The translations under genes and the position numbers were made by a program. From contig JAFZSP010000091.1 in NCBI GenBank assembly GCA_017619335.1, positions 1 through 64,000 on the forward strand: a stretch of 64,000 nt of DNA, read 5' to 3'. The first letter of the stretch is position 1. Each line of letters begins with the position of its first letter. Positions 16,296 through 23,487 of the stretch are shown here, piece after piece. This DNA comes from Bacteroidaceae bacterium. Its GTDB lineage: Bacteria > Bacteroidota > Bacteroidia > Bacteroidales > Bacteroidaceae. A model generated the notes under the pieces. That model was not told where the DNA came from and did no database searches. It worked only from the letters and a program-made list of their open reading frames with translations.

Positions 16296-18386
16296 TTAAG
16301 AGTACTTTTCTGCCATCTCTTTGAACCAGGGGATGTAACGGATGATTTCCTTGTCTATCTCCTGTATCTCATCCAGCTCCGTATAGGGCCGGATATCACA
16401 GTGAATGTAAAGTGCTTTATGAGCTTCCTTCATCGCCTTGACTTTTTTCCCATCCACGAAGTTTTTCTTAGCATAATAGTCCTCGTCTTCCGAGGGCTTG
16501 CGATAGCCGAGAAGCAGTTTCTCCACATTCCAGCGGTCATGCTCCACGCGGCCCAGCGTCTCGGCCTCCTTATCGGTGATGTTCGAGACAGGCGCATAGT
16601 TTTTGCGCATCGCCTGAATGGAGTGAAGACGATATTCAATATTGTAGGCACTGTAGAGATTGGACCACTGGAAGGCCACTGGCAACTGAATCCATTTCGT
16701 ATGAATCTCTTCCCAAGTGCATTTCTTCACATCATCGGCCTCCGGCATCTTTGCCCACTCGAGCGCTTGACATTTACTATATAAATGGTTGATGCACTCA
16801 GCCATCCGCTGGGCCTTCTTGTCAACGTCAAAGATGATATCCGTCATGCCGAATGGATAGAGGTTCACATAACGTCCCTTCAATGGGATTTCATTCACCA
16901 CGTTACTTACCACCACGATCTTCTTTTCTGGCTTGTCCGACTTGGCGTGCAACTGGGTCAGGAATTTGCTGGAAGTGTTCTGTCTGATGAAGACGGGAAC
17001 ATTCTTCTCATAAACCTCATCGGGTAAGTTCATGGCTATCGCCATATTGTGACGTGAATCTCTCATGGCAAAGACGAGGGACAGCAGCTGCGTTTCATCA
17101 GATGCCCAGTCTGCAATCTGTTTCTGAATCTCTGACGAATAAACATCTCCCTTGATGAACTCAAATTCCACATCCAGAAAGTCTGCATTGTCACCCTTGA
17201 ATTTGGTGGCTGCCACCTTTTTGTAATCATACCAGTGGGACTGAATCTCGAAGAAGTGGCGATAACGTGTCATGAAGAGGTCCTTCTCCTTGTCAGCATT
17301 CAGGTCGATGAAAGTGATGCGTGTCAGGTTCTGACCTTTCTTGAAATTGGGGAAGTGCAACATCTTGGCAGCCTCCACCCCCAAGGTGACACCAAAATTG
17401 GACGTTCCAACAATGACCAAATGCACATGACGTTCGTCATTCTCCGTGATACCCTCGCCATCAAGGGAAGGATACTGATTGGGCATACCATTTTCCATAT
17501 AACGACAATCTACGAACATCTGTTTGGCCCAGTCTGCATAGAAATTATAGGGGATAAACTCCACGCCCAAATCACGGATATTCTCAAACAGATCAGCCAC
17601 TTGCATGGCAGCGTAAGTATCCTGGTCTTCAAAGACTGTCGTAATACTGTGGGGAAGCCCCTTTTTCTTATTCTCTTTCAAGATATTATACACTTTTTCC
17701 ATGCAATCGATGTTCATGGCATCGTGAGAGGGCTTCGTCCTGTCGCCCACGATATAGATGTCGCTGGCTTTGTTCAGCCGCAATTCGGATAGATCCTGGG
17801 TAGAGGTGCGGTGTCCGTTCTTGATGATGACCCGCTTCTCACATTCTTGAGCAATGGACGAGTGTATCATATCGGCAATCATCTCGCTGGGCACAGAACT
17901 CTGCAGAAGCACGTATGCATCCTCGTTCGTGCAGATTTGCTTGATGATGGAAGGGACAATCTCGTCATAGCCAAGAATGACATAATGGTTCTTTCTGACA
18001 TACGTGTTCTTTCCTTTGCGGTAGTTCTCAATACGCCGTTCCAGCATATTGGACAGCACAGAAATCAGCATACCGCCGAAGAGAACGACACCCAGAAGGG
18101 AACCAAGGATGGCACACAAGAGCGTACCCCAGGGACGTCCGCCACAATATGAATCGGTATAAATGTTGTTCAGGGCATTACTGTCAATCAGAAGGTAAAG
18201 CGCCCACTCATAGAACGGCACCTTCCCGCTCTCCTTTCCAAACTGCAGGAAATAGCAGATTACCAGCCCTATAGCCAGCGCCGCCAATATAACGACCAGC
18301 AGAATAATAATCTGCCACCAGATTGTTCCGGAAAAGGTCCTGTCCAATATCAGGAGTCCTCTGTTTAGTCTCGTCTTTTGTTTCAT
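16296..18386 (-). CDS. Two-TM channel-like protein with RCK-like and RyR-like domains
   Basis: The 696-residue protein has two membrane helices (about 24-46 IIILLVVILAALAIGLVICY and about 88-112 LLCAILGSLLGVVLFGGML) separated by a pore-loop-sized stretch without the K+-channel TVGYG filter. Two Rossmann/RCK (TrkA-N-like) domains follow, at about 130-300 (NHYVILGYDEIVPSII) and about 318-510 (HVHLVIVGTSNFGVTLG). The general plan resembles CASTOR/POLLUX-type channels. The C-terminus (about 530-690) contains EAETLGRVEHDRWNVEKLLL and a LGYRKP...HKALYIHCDIRPYTELDEI pattern like the RyR domain (PF02026), which is thought to bind nucleotide-type ligands. It is followed after 11 bases by a TIR gene. 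Inference: a membrane effector sensing a TIR-made signal. The RyR call rests on motif similarity only. Confidence 0.75.
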   Translation of the reverse strand: MKQKTRLNRGLLILDRTFSGTIWWQIIILLVVILAALAIGLVICYFLQFGKESGKVPFYEWALYLLIDSNALNNIYTDSYCGGRPWGTLLCAILGSLLGVVLFGGMLISVLSNMLERRIENYRKGKNTYVRKNHYVILGYDEIVPSIIKQICTNEDAYVLLQSSVPSEMIADMIHSSIAQECEKRVIIKNGHRTSTQDLSELRLNKASDIYIVGDRTKPSHDAMNIDCMEKVYNILKENKKKGLPHSITTVFEDQDTYAAMQVADLFENIRDLGVEFIPYNFYADWAKQMFVDCRYMENGMPNQYPSLDGEGITENDERHVHLVIVGTSNFGVTLGVEAAKMLHFPNFKKGQNLTRITFIDLNADKEKDLFMTRYRHFFEIQSHWYDYKKVAATKFKGDNADFLDVEFEFIKGDVYSSEIQKQIADWASDETQLLSLVFAMRDSRHNMAIAMNLPDEVYEKNVPVFIRQNTSSKFLTQLHAKSDKPEKKIVVVSNVVNEIPLKGRYVNLYPFGMTDIIFDVDKKAQRMAECINHLYSKCQALEWAKMPEADDVKKCTWEEIHTKWIQLPVAFQWSNLYSAYNIEYRLHSIQAMRKNYAPVSNITDKEAETLGRVEHDRWNVEKLLLGYRKPSEDEDYYAKKNFVDGKKVKAMKEAHKALYIHCDIRPYTELDEIQEIDKEIIRYIPWFKEMAEKYS

Positions 18387-18494
18387 TGTATTCTATAATG
18401 GATTTCTTGTTGCAGTCAGTTGTAACGAATATATATAATAAGGTGAGTGGCTGTGGGATTCGCATGCATAATACGAAGTACTGCAACCTCTTCT

Positions 18495-18515
18495 AAAGTG
18501 CAATTTTTGCACTTT
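18495..18515. promoter_or_regulatory. Perfect hairpin between AbiC-like and channel genes
   Basis: AAAGTGCAA (18495-18503) pairs with TTGCACTTT (18507-18515) around three bases. It lies 26 bases after the end of the AbiC-like gene (minus strand) and about 110 bases before the channel gene. There is no long T-run, so it could be an operator or weak terminator. No TTTG/TAnnTTTG promoter was found between it and the channel start. Confidence 0.4.
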
Positions 18516-18541
18516 GGAGGCAGTTCGTCGCTCATAAACAA

Positions 18542-19276
18542 TCATTTGAGAAAATAAAACGATGCTTTTGTCTGAGGGAAAACCACATGCATAAATGCTT
18601 TGAACTCTTCAAAATTGGGATTGTCTTTCGAATAATAGAAATTCTTTAACAGGTGGTGTTTATCTACTAATTCTAACCAAGAGACATCTTCCAATACTCG
18701 TTTGTCGGCCATCCATTCATCTGCCAAAAGCAGATAAAGTACTGTATTCAGCTCCTCATCAGACATTTGTGACTGAATGATATCTACATATTTTTTCTTT
18801 TGTTTATCATCTCCTAATATTGTGCTCTTATGAATGTATTTTAGCAAATGATATAAACTCCTGTAATATCTAATAACAGCCCTTTGATCGACATCGTTGG
18901 AGTGGCTTCGGAAATCACTAATTTCAAAGATTCCTTGATGATTGCGAATAAACGGCAAGACTATTTGATTCGAGAAATCAGTAATTTGAGGTTTCAGATT
19001 CACATATATACTTCTATGTTGTTGATGCCAATTGAAAAAAATTGATTCAAACTGTAACACCGAAGACATGTTTGTCTGACTGCGGTAAGTGAGATATATC
19101 AACAATGCAGAAGCGAATGAGAAGCCAAGTCCAAAGAAAGTTGAAAAAGCCGCCCAGTCATCTGGCATAGAGGACAATCCTCCAGAGAATTTGTACAAAT
19201 ATAAAGTCAATTGTATTAGTAAGAAAACAATACAGATTGTAATAAAAACATTGTCTTTTAGGAACAGTTTTTTCAT
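18542..19276 (-). CDS. Putative phage abortive infection protein (AbiC-like), membrane
   Basis: The 244-residue protein has two N-terminal membrane helices (about 10-28 VFITICIVFLLIQLTLYLY and about 40-63 WAAFSTFFGLGFSFASALLI). A soluble helical part follows with FESIFFNWHQQH, YYRSLYHLLKYIHKS and KKKYVDIIQSQMSDEELNTV. This pattern (two TM, ExxFF...LH, 'YFR-LY--lkyi', 'kYi-i-raqLs--El') is that of the putative phage abortive infection family PF16872. It lies 67 bases downstream of the TIR-Sel1 gene on the same strand, with base composition visibly richer in A/T than the neighbouring ClpP operon, which suggests acquisition. The family name is historical; mechanism is unknown. Identification is by eye. 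Confidence 0.65.
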   Translation of the reverse strand: MKKLFLKDNVFITICIVFLLIQLTLYLYKFSGGLSSMPDDWAAFSTFFGLGFSFASALLIYLTYRSQTNMSSVLQFESIFFNWHQQHRSIYVNLKPQITDFSNQIVLPFIRNHQGIFEISDFRSHSNDVDQRAVIRYYRSLYHLLKYIHKSTILGDDKQKKKYVDIIQSQMSDEELNTVLYLLLADEWMADKRVLEDVSWLELVDKHHLLKNFYYSKDNPNFEEFKAFMHVVFPQTKASFYFLK

Positions 19277-19343
19277 AATTTGCTTATTAATAAATCATTA
19301 ACTCAACTATTTCATTATAATATAGAGTGAGAAGCCAATTGTC

Positions 19344-20264
19344 CTATTCTGGTATGGCGCCTAAACGAATCAATGCCTCATGAGCAAATTCATCTCCTTG
19401 TTCATCTGCTAAACAATACCATTTTATTGCTTTCGCCAAATTGACAGGAACGCCTATTCCTTGTTCATAACAAACACCAACATTGTTTTGTGCCAAAACA
19501 TACCCTTGTTCTGCAGATCTAAGGAACCATTTAAAAGCCTCTGAATAGTTTTTTTTCGTACCCAATTCCTTCTTGAAACATCTTCCCAAGTTATATTGGG
19601 CTTCAGCATGCCCGAGTTGAGCCGCATTCTCATACCAATCCTTCGCTTTGCTGTAGTCTTGTGGCACGCCTCTTCCATATTTGTAACAATTCCCGAGACA
19701 GAACATCGCTTCTCGATGTCCTTCATTGGCCGCTAACCGATACAAAAAGACGGCCTCTGAATAATCCTTTGGCTTTCCATTTATGCCATAATAATAGTCA
19801 TTACCCAAAAGGAATTGTGTGCCTCCATCGTCTTTTAGCGGATTGTCTGATCCTTCTTGGAGCCAAAGTTGCAAGTGTTTGAGGAACTTCTCTTTTTGTT
19901 CTGCGATGTCCCAGTCTATGGTATCTACTTTCTGGTATTCATAGGTAAAGTAATCATTCATCTTGCAATCTTCAATATAGATAATTACAACATGCTTTGT
20001 GGTTTCTTTTTGTTTCTTGTAAGCAAAATCCAATTCTTTATTTGCGTTCTCAGAGACTTGTGAATCCTCAGAGAGCATAAAAAGGAAAATAGGACAAGCA
20101 TTGATGGCATCCACAATGGCAACAGTGAAACTGGACTTCCCTGTTTCAATATCTTCCAAATCTATCCAACATTCCACTCCTGTGGCCTCTTCTATTTCTT
20201 GCTTGATGGCAAGAACCCGAGAAAGGTTCTTTCGACTATAGCTTATGAAAATCTTTCTTTGCAT
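19344..20264 (-). CDS. TIR-domain protein with Sel1 repeats
   Basis: The 306-residue protein has an N-terminal TIR domain (about 1-140: RKIFISYSRKNLSRVL, CWIDLEDIETGKSSFTVAIV, FLFMLSEDSQVSENANKELD with Glu77 at the expected catalytic place). Four to five Sel1/TPR-like repeats follow at about 150-300 (NPLKDDGGTQFLLGNDYYYG, AAQLGHAEAQYNLGRCFKK, SAEQGYVLAQNNVGVCYEQG). Sel1 arrays often bind partner proteins, so they may sense a trigger and release the TIR activity. It is followed after 67 bases by the AbiC-like gene. It has its own -7 box (20290-20297), so TIR-Sel1 and AbiC-like genes form a likely two-gene unit. A/T-rich relative to the ClpP operon. Confidence 0.88.
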   Translation of the reverse strand: MQRKIFISYSRKNLSRVLAIKQEIEEATGVECWIDLEDIETGKSSFTVAIVDAINACPIFLFMLSEDSQVSENANKELDFAYKKQKETTKHVVIIYIEDCKMNDYFTYEYQKVDTIDWDIAEQKEKFLKHLQLWLQEGSDNPLKDDGGTQFLLGNDYYYGINGKPKDYSEAVFLYRLAANEGHREAMFCLGNCYKYGRGVPQDYSKAKDWYENAAQLGHAEAQYNLGRCFKKELGTKKNYSEAFKWFLRSAEQGYVLAQNNVGVCYEQGIGVPVNLAKAIKWYCLADEQGDEFAHEALIRLGAIPE

Positions 20265-20289
20265 GACAATTATTAGTATTATTTGGCCA

Positions 20290-20297
20290 CAAAGTTA
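20290..20297 (-). promoter_or_regulatory. -7 element of the TIR-Sel1 promoter
   Basis: The complement of CAAAGTTA reads TAACTTTG, 25 bases before the TIR-Sel1 ATG. No TTTG sits 20 bases upstream; instead the inverted repeat at 20331-20371 starts 33 bases upstream, so the promoter may need an activator. Confidence 0.5.
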
Positions 20298-20330
20298 CGA
20301 GTTTATTCCGAATTAGAATCACGTTTTGCC

Positions 20331-20371
20331 CAGTTTTTTCAATAATACGTCATTGATGACACAAAAAACTG
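20331..20371. promoter_or_regulatory. Nested inverted repeat between clpP-like and TIR-Sel1 genes
   Basis: CAGTTTTTT (20331-20339) pairs with AAAAAACTG (20363-20371), and GTCAT/ATGAC (20349-20360) pairs inside it. It follows the end of clpP-like gene territory only by reading against that gene: both genes are on the minus strand, with the clpP-like gene upstream in map order of lower coordinates and the element lying before it. In practice it sits downstream of the TIR-Sel1 promoter's upstream side and could be its operator. Confidence 0.3.
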
Positions 20372-20437
20372 AAATACGTCCTGTGTCGCTATGATTCTTT
20401 ATATCTTTAAACCTTTTCTGTTCATCCAAGAACATAC

Positions 20438-21040
20438 TCAATCCTCGTCCTTCCGCTCGATGATCTCATCCAGGAAACCTAAGCGGATGGCTTCTTCGGC
20501 CTTCATCCATTTGTCGCGGTCACAGAGGGTCTCGATCTCTTCGATGGTGTGGCCGGAGTTCTGAGCCAGGACTTCATAGAGGTCACGCTTGAGGCTCTCC
20601 ATTTCCTGGAGGTGAATCTGCTGGTCACGGAAGGTGGAATAGCCCACGCCGGAGCTGGGCTGGTGAATCATGAAGCGGGAATAGGGCAGAGCCTTCCGAT
20701 GACCTTTCTCGCCATTGCTGGCGATGACGGCTCCCATCGAAGCAGCCAGGCCGAGGACGGTGGTATAGACCGGCGAATGGATGTAGCGCATCACCGAGAC
20801 GAGCTCCAGCCCGGAATAACACTCACCGCCGCCGGAATTGATATAGAGATGAATGGGGTCGTGATTCTGAGAATCCAGGAAAAGCATCTGGGCCACGATG
20901 GTGTCCATGGTGTCGCCGTTCACCTCGCCTCCGAGGAAGATGATGCGGTCCATCATCAGACGGGAATAGACGTCCAGATGGGTGATATTCAGCGGGCGTT
21001 CTTCGATGATATTCGGGCAAAAAACATTCTTGATATCCAT
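20438..21040 (-). CDS. ClpP-family serine protease, partner of kinase-AAA+ protein
   Basis: The 200-residue protein is a ClpP-type peptidase with the full triad: Ser101 in GLAASMGAVIAS, His126 in SRFMIHQPSS, and Asp174 in CDRDKWMKAEEA. The oligomer handle helix is present (about 138-165). ClpP forms a chamber that needs an AAA+ unfoldase. The usual bacterial neighbours (tig, clpX) are absent; instead a Ser/Thr-kinase/AAA+ fusion gene lies 36 bases upstream in the same operon. This suggests a dedicated protease whose unfoldase is kinase-linked. It may be a paralog of the housekeeping ClpP, which would lie elsewhere. The start at 21040 gives a short N-terminus with no propeptide. Confidence 0.9.
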   Translation of the reverse strand: MDIKNVFCPNIIEERPLNITHLDVYSRLMMDRIIFLGGEVNGDTMDTIVAQMLFLDSQNHDPIHLYINSGGGECYSGLELVSVMRYIHSPVYTTVLGLAASMGAVIASNGEKGHRKALPYSRFMIHQPSSGVGYSTFRDQQIHLQEMESLKRDLYEVLAQNSGHTIEEIETLCDRDKWMKAEEAIRLGFLDEIIERKDED

Positions 21041-21076
21041 AATATGAGTCTGTTAGTTTGAATTATTCAACTGCAA

Positions 21077-22876
21077 TCACCAGGGGTTCACCACGGAACG
21101 GCCGTTCACATTCCGGCGGTTGGTGTCCTCCATCTTTTTCTTGATCTCCTCATACTGCCGCATCGTCTCGGCCCGCAGGGAGGGATGAGTGTTGTGGATG
21201 GAGGTCTTGAGCAGACTTTCAGAGATTTTCGCCCTCGTGTAGGCAGCCACGATGGCCGCATCGTTCACGATGTAGGCGATGTCGCTTGCGATGTACCCTT
21301 CTGTCATCGTTGCCAACTCTTCCACATTGATGCCTTCTTCGGTCGGGCGGCCTTGCAGATACAGACCGAACAGCTCCTTCCGGGCTTCAAAGTCGGGCAG
21401 TGGCACATACACCATCTTATCTATGCGGCCCGTTCGCAGCACTGCAGGGTCAATCTTGTCGGGACGGTTGCTGGTGGCCACGATGAAGATGCCGCGTTTG
21501 GCACAGTTGTTCATCTGTGTGAGGAACTCATTGACCTCCTCGGCAGAGACGTTGTTCCAGGAACGGTCCGGCACCAGCGCGTCAAACTCGTCAAAGCAGA
21601 CCACTATCGGCGCATTCTTGGCCGCTTGCTCAAAGAGTTGGTTGATCTTCTCCTGACTGCCGTGAACGTAGGAGCTGGCCAGGTCGGAGGATTTCACGAA
21701 GAGATAACTGAAACCCGTCTCCTCGGCAAACTTCTCGGCAAAGTAGCTCTTGCCACAGCCCTGGGGGCCATACAGCAGCATACCATTGGGAGGCGTGATC
21801 TTGTATTCTTTGGCCAGCTCGGCATTCTTGATGACGAAGATCACCTGCTTGTAAAGCGTTTCCTTCAGCTCCTTCATCCCCGCAATATCCTCAAAACCTT
21901 TACCTTCCGTCGCTTTCTTTATCTGGAACTCCACATAGTTGGGGCTGTTGGGACGCTGTGAGGAGTCGTAGGTTTGTGAGGCATGAGAAGAAGAAGAAGA
22001 TGTATTGTCGGCAGGCGCCGCAGTCTCATCCAGCAGTTTGAGCAGTTCGTCCACAGAGGCCGCCCGGTCTGCACTCTTCAGCATGAGCCCGGCCTGCAGC
22101 ACGCTCTTCACATTGTCGCCAGCCTGGATGGTGGAGAGATCCAGCTTGTGCTGCTTGCGGTATTGCTTCAGCACATTGAAGCGCTCCTTGTAATCACCCT
22201 CTTGCGGCAGTTCAACTTCCCAGGGAGCGTGGCCGGTGAGCATCGCAAACAGCACGGCACAGGCAGAGAAGATGTCACCCTGCTCATCAAAGATGCCCAC
22301 CTGCGTCTCGTTGGCATGGTACAGCGGATCCAGGTCCGACGTGTCAAACCACGTGGAGCCTCCACAACGTTCAGAGAGGTGCCCCAAGTCTATGATTTCC
22401 GGCTCCACGCCGTTCACATCCATGAGCAGGATGTTGGTGGGATCCAGGTCGTTATGACAGAGCACCGGCGACTGGGTGTGCAGGTATTTCAAGGCCTCCA
22501 GAATTCCCCTGAAGATACTCACCGCCTCGTCTTCTGCCAACGTCCCCTCTTGCTGGATGCGCTGGGCCAGCAGACCACCTTTGAAATAATTGGTCACATA
22601 GTACTGGCAGTCGCTCTCCTCATGTTCCAGCGTGCCGGCAGCGATGAAACTCACGATTCCCTTGTGCTTCAACCGCTTGCAGAATTCTATTTCCTTGGCC
22701 AGGCCCGTCTGCTGGTTGATCAGCTTCTGTGGCATGCGTTTCTGGACGAAGAGCTTCAGGAAATAGGGCGTCTCGTCCCGGTCTTCCACGCGGTAAGTCT
22801 CGGTGTAGAGGTTGGACTTGATCAGACTCTGCACCTTATATTGTCCTATGAGGTCTGCTTCACGAAGTATGGACAT
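21077..22876 (-). CDS. Ser/Thr protein kinase fused to AAA+ ATPase
   Basis: The 599-residue protein has an N-terminal eukaryotic-like kinase (about 10-290). Visible are the ATP-lysine Lys41 (PYFLKLFV), the catalytic loop HNDLDPTNI (Asp143, Asn148) and the metal-binding DLG (Asp163). The usual Lys of HRDLKPxN is Asp145. A Ser-rich linker (about 290-310) leads to a Cdc48/FtsH-like AAA+ module (about 335-560) with Walker A GPQGCGKS (about 370), an aromatic pore-loop-like SSYVHGS, Walker B IVVCFDEFDAL (about 425) and the Arg-finger region RTGRID. The C-terminus (SVVNPW) is not HbYX. It lies between a YbjN-like gene and a ClpP gene with gaps of 60 and 36 bases. Inference: a kinase-controlled unfoldase feeding ClpP. 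Confidence 0.85.
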   Translation of the reverse strand: MSILREADLIGQYKVQSLIKSNLYTETYRVEDRDETPYFLKLFVQKRMPQKLINQQTGLAKEIEFCKRLKHKGIVSFIAAGTLEHEESDCQYYVTNYFKGGLLAQRIQQEGTLAEDEAVSIFRGILEALKYLHTQSPVLCHNDLDPTNILLMDVNGVEPEIIDLGHLSERCGGSTWFDTSDLDPLYHANETQVGIFDEQGDIFSACAVLFAMLTGHAPWEVELPQEGDYKERFNVLKQYRKQHKLDLSTIQAGDNVKSVLQAGLMLKSADRAASVDELLKLLDETAAPADNTSSSSSHASQTYDSSQRPNSPNYVEFQIKKATEGKGFEDIAGMKELKETLYKQVIFVIKNAELAKEYKITPPNGMLLYGPQGCGKSYFAEKFAEETGFSYLFVKSSDLASSYVHGSQEKINQLFEQAAKNAPIVVCFDEFDALVPDRSWNNVSAEEVNEFLTQMNNCAKRGIFIVATSNRPDKIDPAVLRTGRIDKMVYVPLPDFEARKELFGLYLQGRPTEEGINVEELATMTEGYIASDIAYIVNDAAIVAAYTRAKISESLLKTSIHNTHPSLRAETMRQYEEIKKKMEDTNRRNVNGRSVVNPW

Positions 22877-22936
22877 AGTCTTGATTTTCTGTTAGTTCAG
22901 GCGGAAGGGAGACCAAGCCCCCTTCCGCCGTTGTTC

Positions 22937-23320
22937 TCATTCTTCACTAAAAATCTCGTGAGCAATTCGCTCGAAACCTGCCGTGAGGATGTTCAGGCAG
23001 CGTTCGATGAAGTCATCCACCTCGGGTGAGGAATCCACGAACATCTCAATGGAGAGCCACAACTTGTCATCTACGAGGAAAGCCTTGAGGACCTTCATCT
23101 CGCGACAGACGGTGTTGATGGCCTCCAGCACCTTCACACGGTTGTCCTCCAACTGATAGATGCCAGGCATGATGATGCGGAAGAACTGCTCGTCGTTGCT
23201 GTCACCAGTGCAGTAGAAAGCCTTGCCCTGATACTTGAAACGGATGTCGCCGTCCTCGTCAACTTCAAACTTGTAGCCTTCGTTGAAAAGCCAGTCTTTC
23301 ACTAATTCTGTTGTAATCAT
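22937..23320 (-). CDS. YbjN-like / secretion-chaperone-like small protein
   Basis: The 127-residue acidic protein (MITTELVKDWLFNEGYKFEV, then DEDGDIRFKYQGKAFYC) has the alpha-beta pattern of YbjN or type III-secretion-chaperone-like proteins: an opening helix, a curved sheet, and a long final helix (DDFIERCLNILTAGFERIAH). Such folds usually bind a partner or substrate protein. It is the first gene after a strong promoter (23372-23403) and lies 60 bases before the kinase-AAA+ gene, so it may be the adaptor or substrate of that machine. No catalytic motif is seen. The fold assignment is by pattern and could be wrong. Confidence 0.6.
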   Translation of the reverse strand: MITTELVKDWLFNEGYKFEVDEDGDIRFKYQGKAFYCTGDSNDEQFFRIIMPGIYQLEDNRVKVLEAINTVCREMKVLKAFLVDDKLWLSIEMFVDSSPEVDDFIERCLNILTAGFERIAHEIFSEE

Positions 23321-23371
23321 AACATGAAAGGTTTAAGGGTTAAAGATAAGGGAAAATTCAAGAGTTGATGA

Positions 23372-23403
23372 CAAAGGTAGGGTAAAAAGGAATACGAACC
23401 AAA
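23372..23403 (-). promoter_or_regulatory. Promoter of the YbjN / kinase-AAA+ / ClpP operon
   Basis: On the minus strand, TTTG (complement of 23400-23403), a 20-base spacer, and TACCTTTG (complement of 23372-23379). The first ATG is at 23320. The sequence around it (TTCAAGAGTTG ... CAAAGGTAGGG on the plus strand) closely resembles the promoter at 37184-37215. Confidence 0.8.
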
Positions 23404-23487
23404 CTTTTTGCTCTTTTTTTGTCCTTTCTCCTCCCATTTCCTCATCTTTTTTCCCAAATTCCATAGAATTTGGCCATTCCTGATGTT

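Noticed and set aside
20331..20371. Inverted repeat read as terminator of the clpP-like gene
   Set aside because: Both genes run on the minus strand, so the clpP-like transcript ends at 20438 and would reach this element next; but the stem is A/T-rich and lacks a proper T-run after it, so it is listed only as a regulatory inverted repeat and a terminator role stays unproven. The positional wording in that feature entry should be read this way: the element lies between the clpP-like stop and the TIR-Sel1 promoter.
21983..23029. Plus-strand open frame of 348 codons
   Set aside because: Antisense to the kinase domain; no signal, domain or promoter, and composition typical of a shadow frame.
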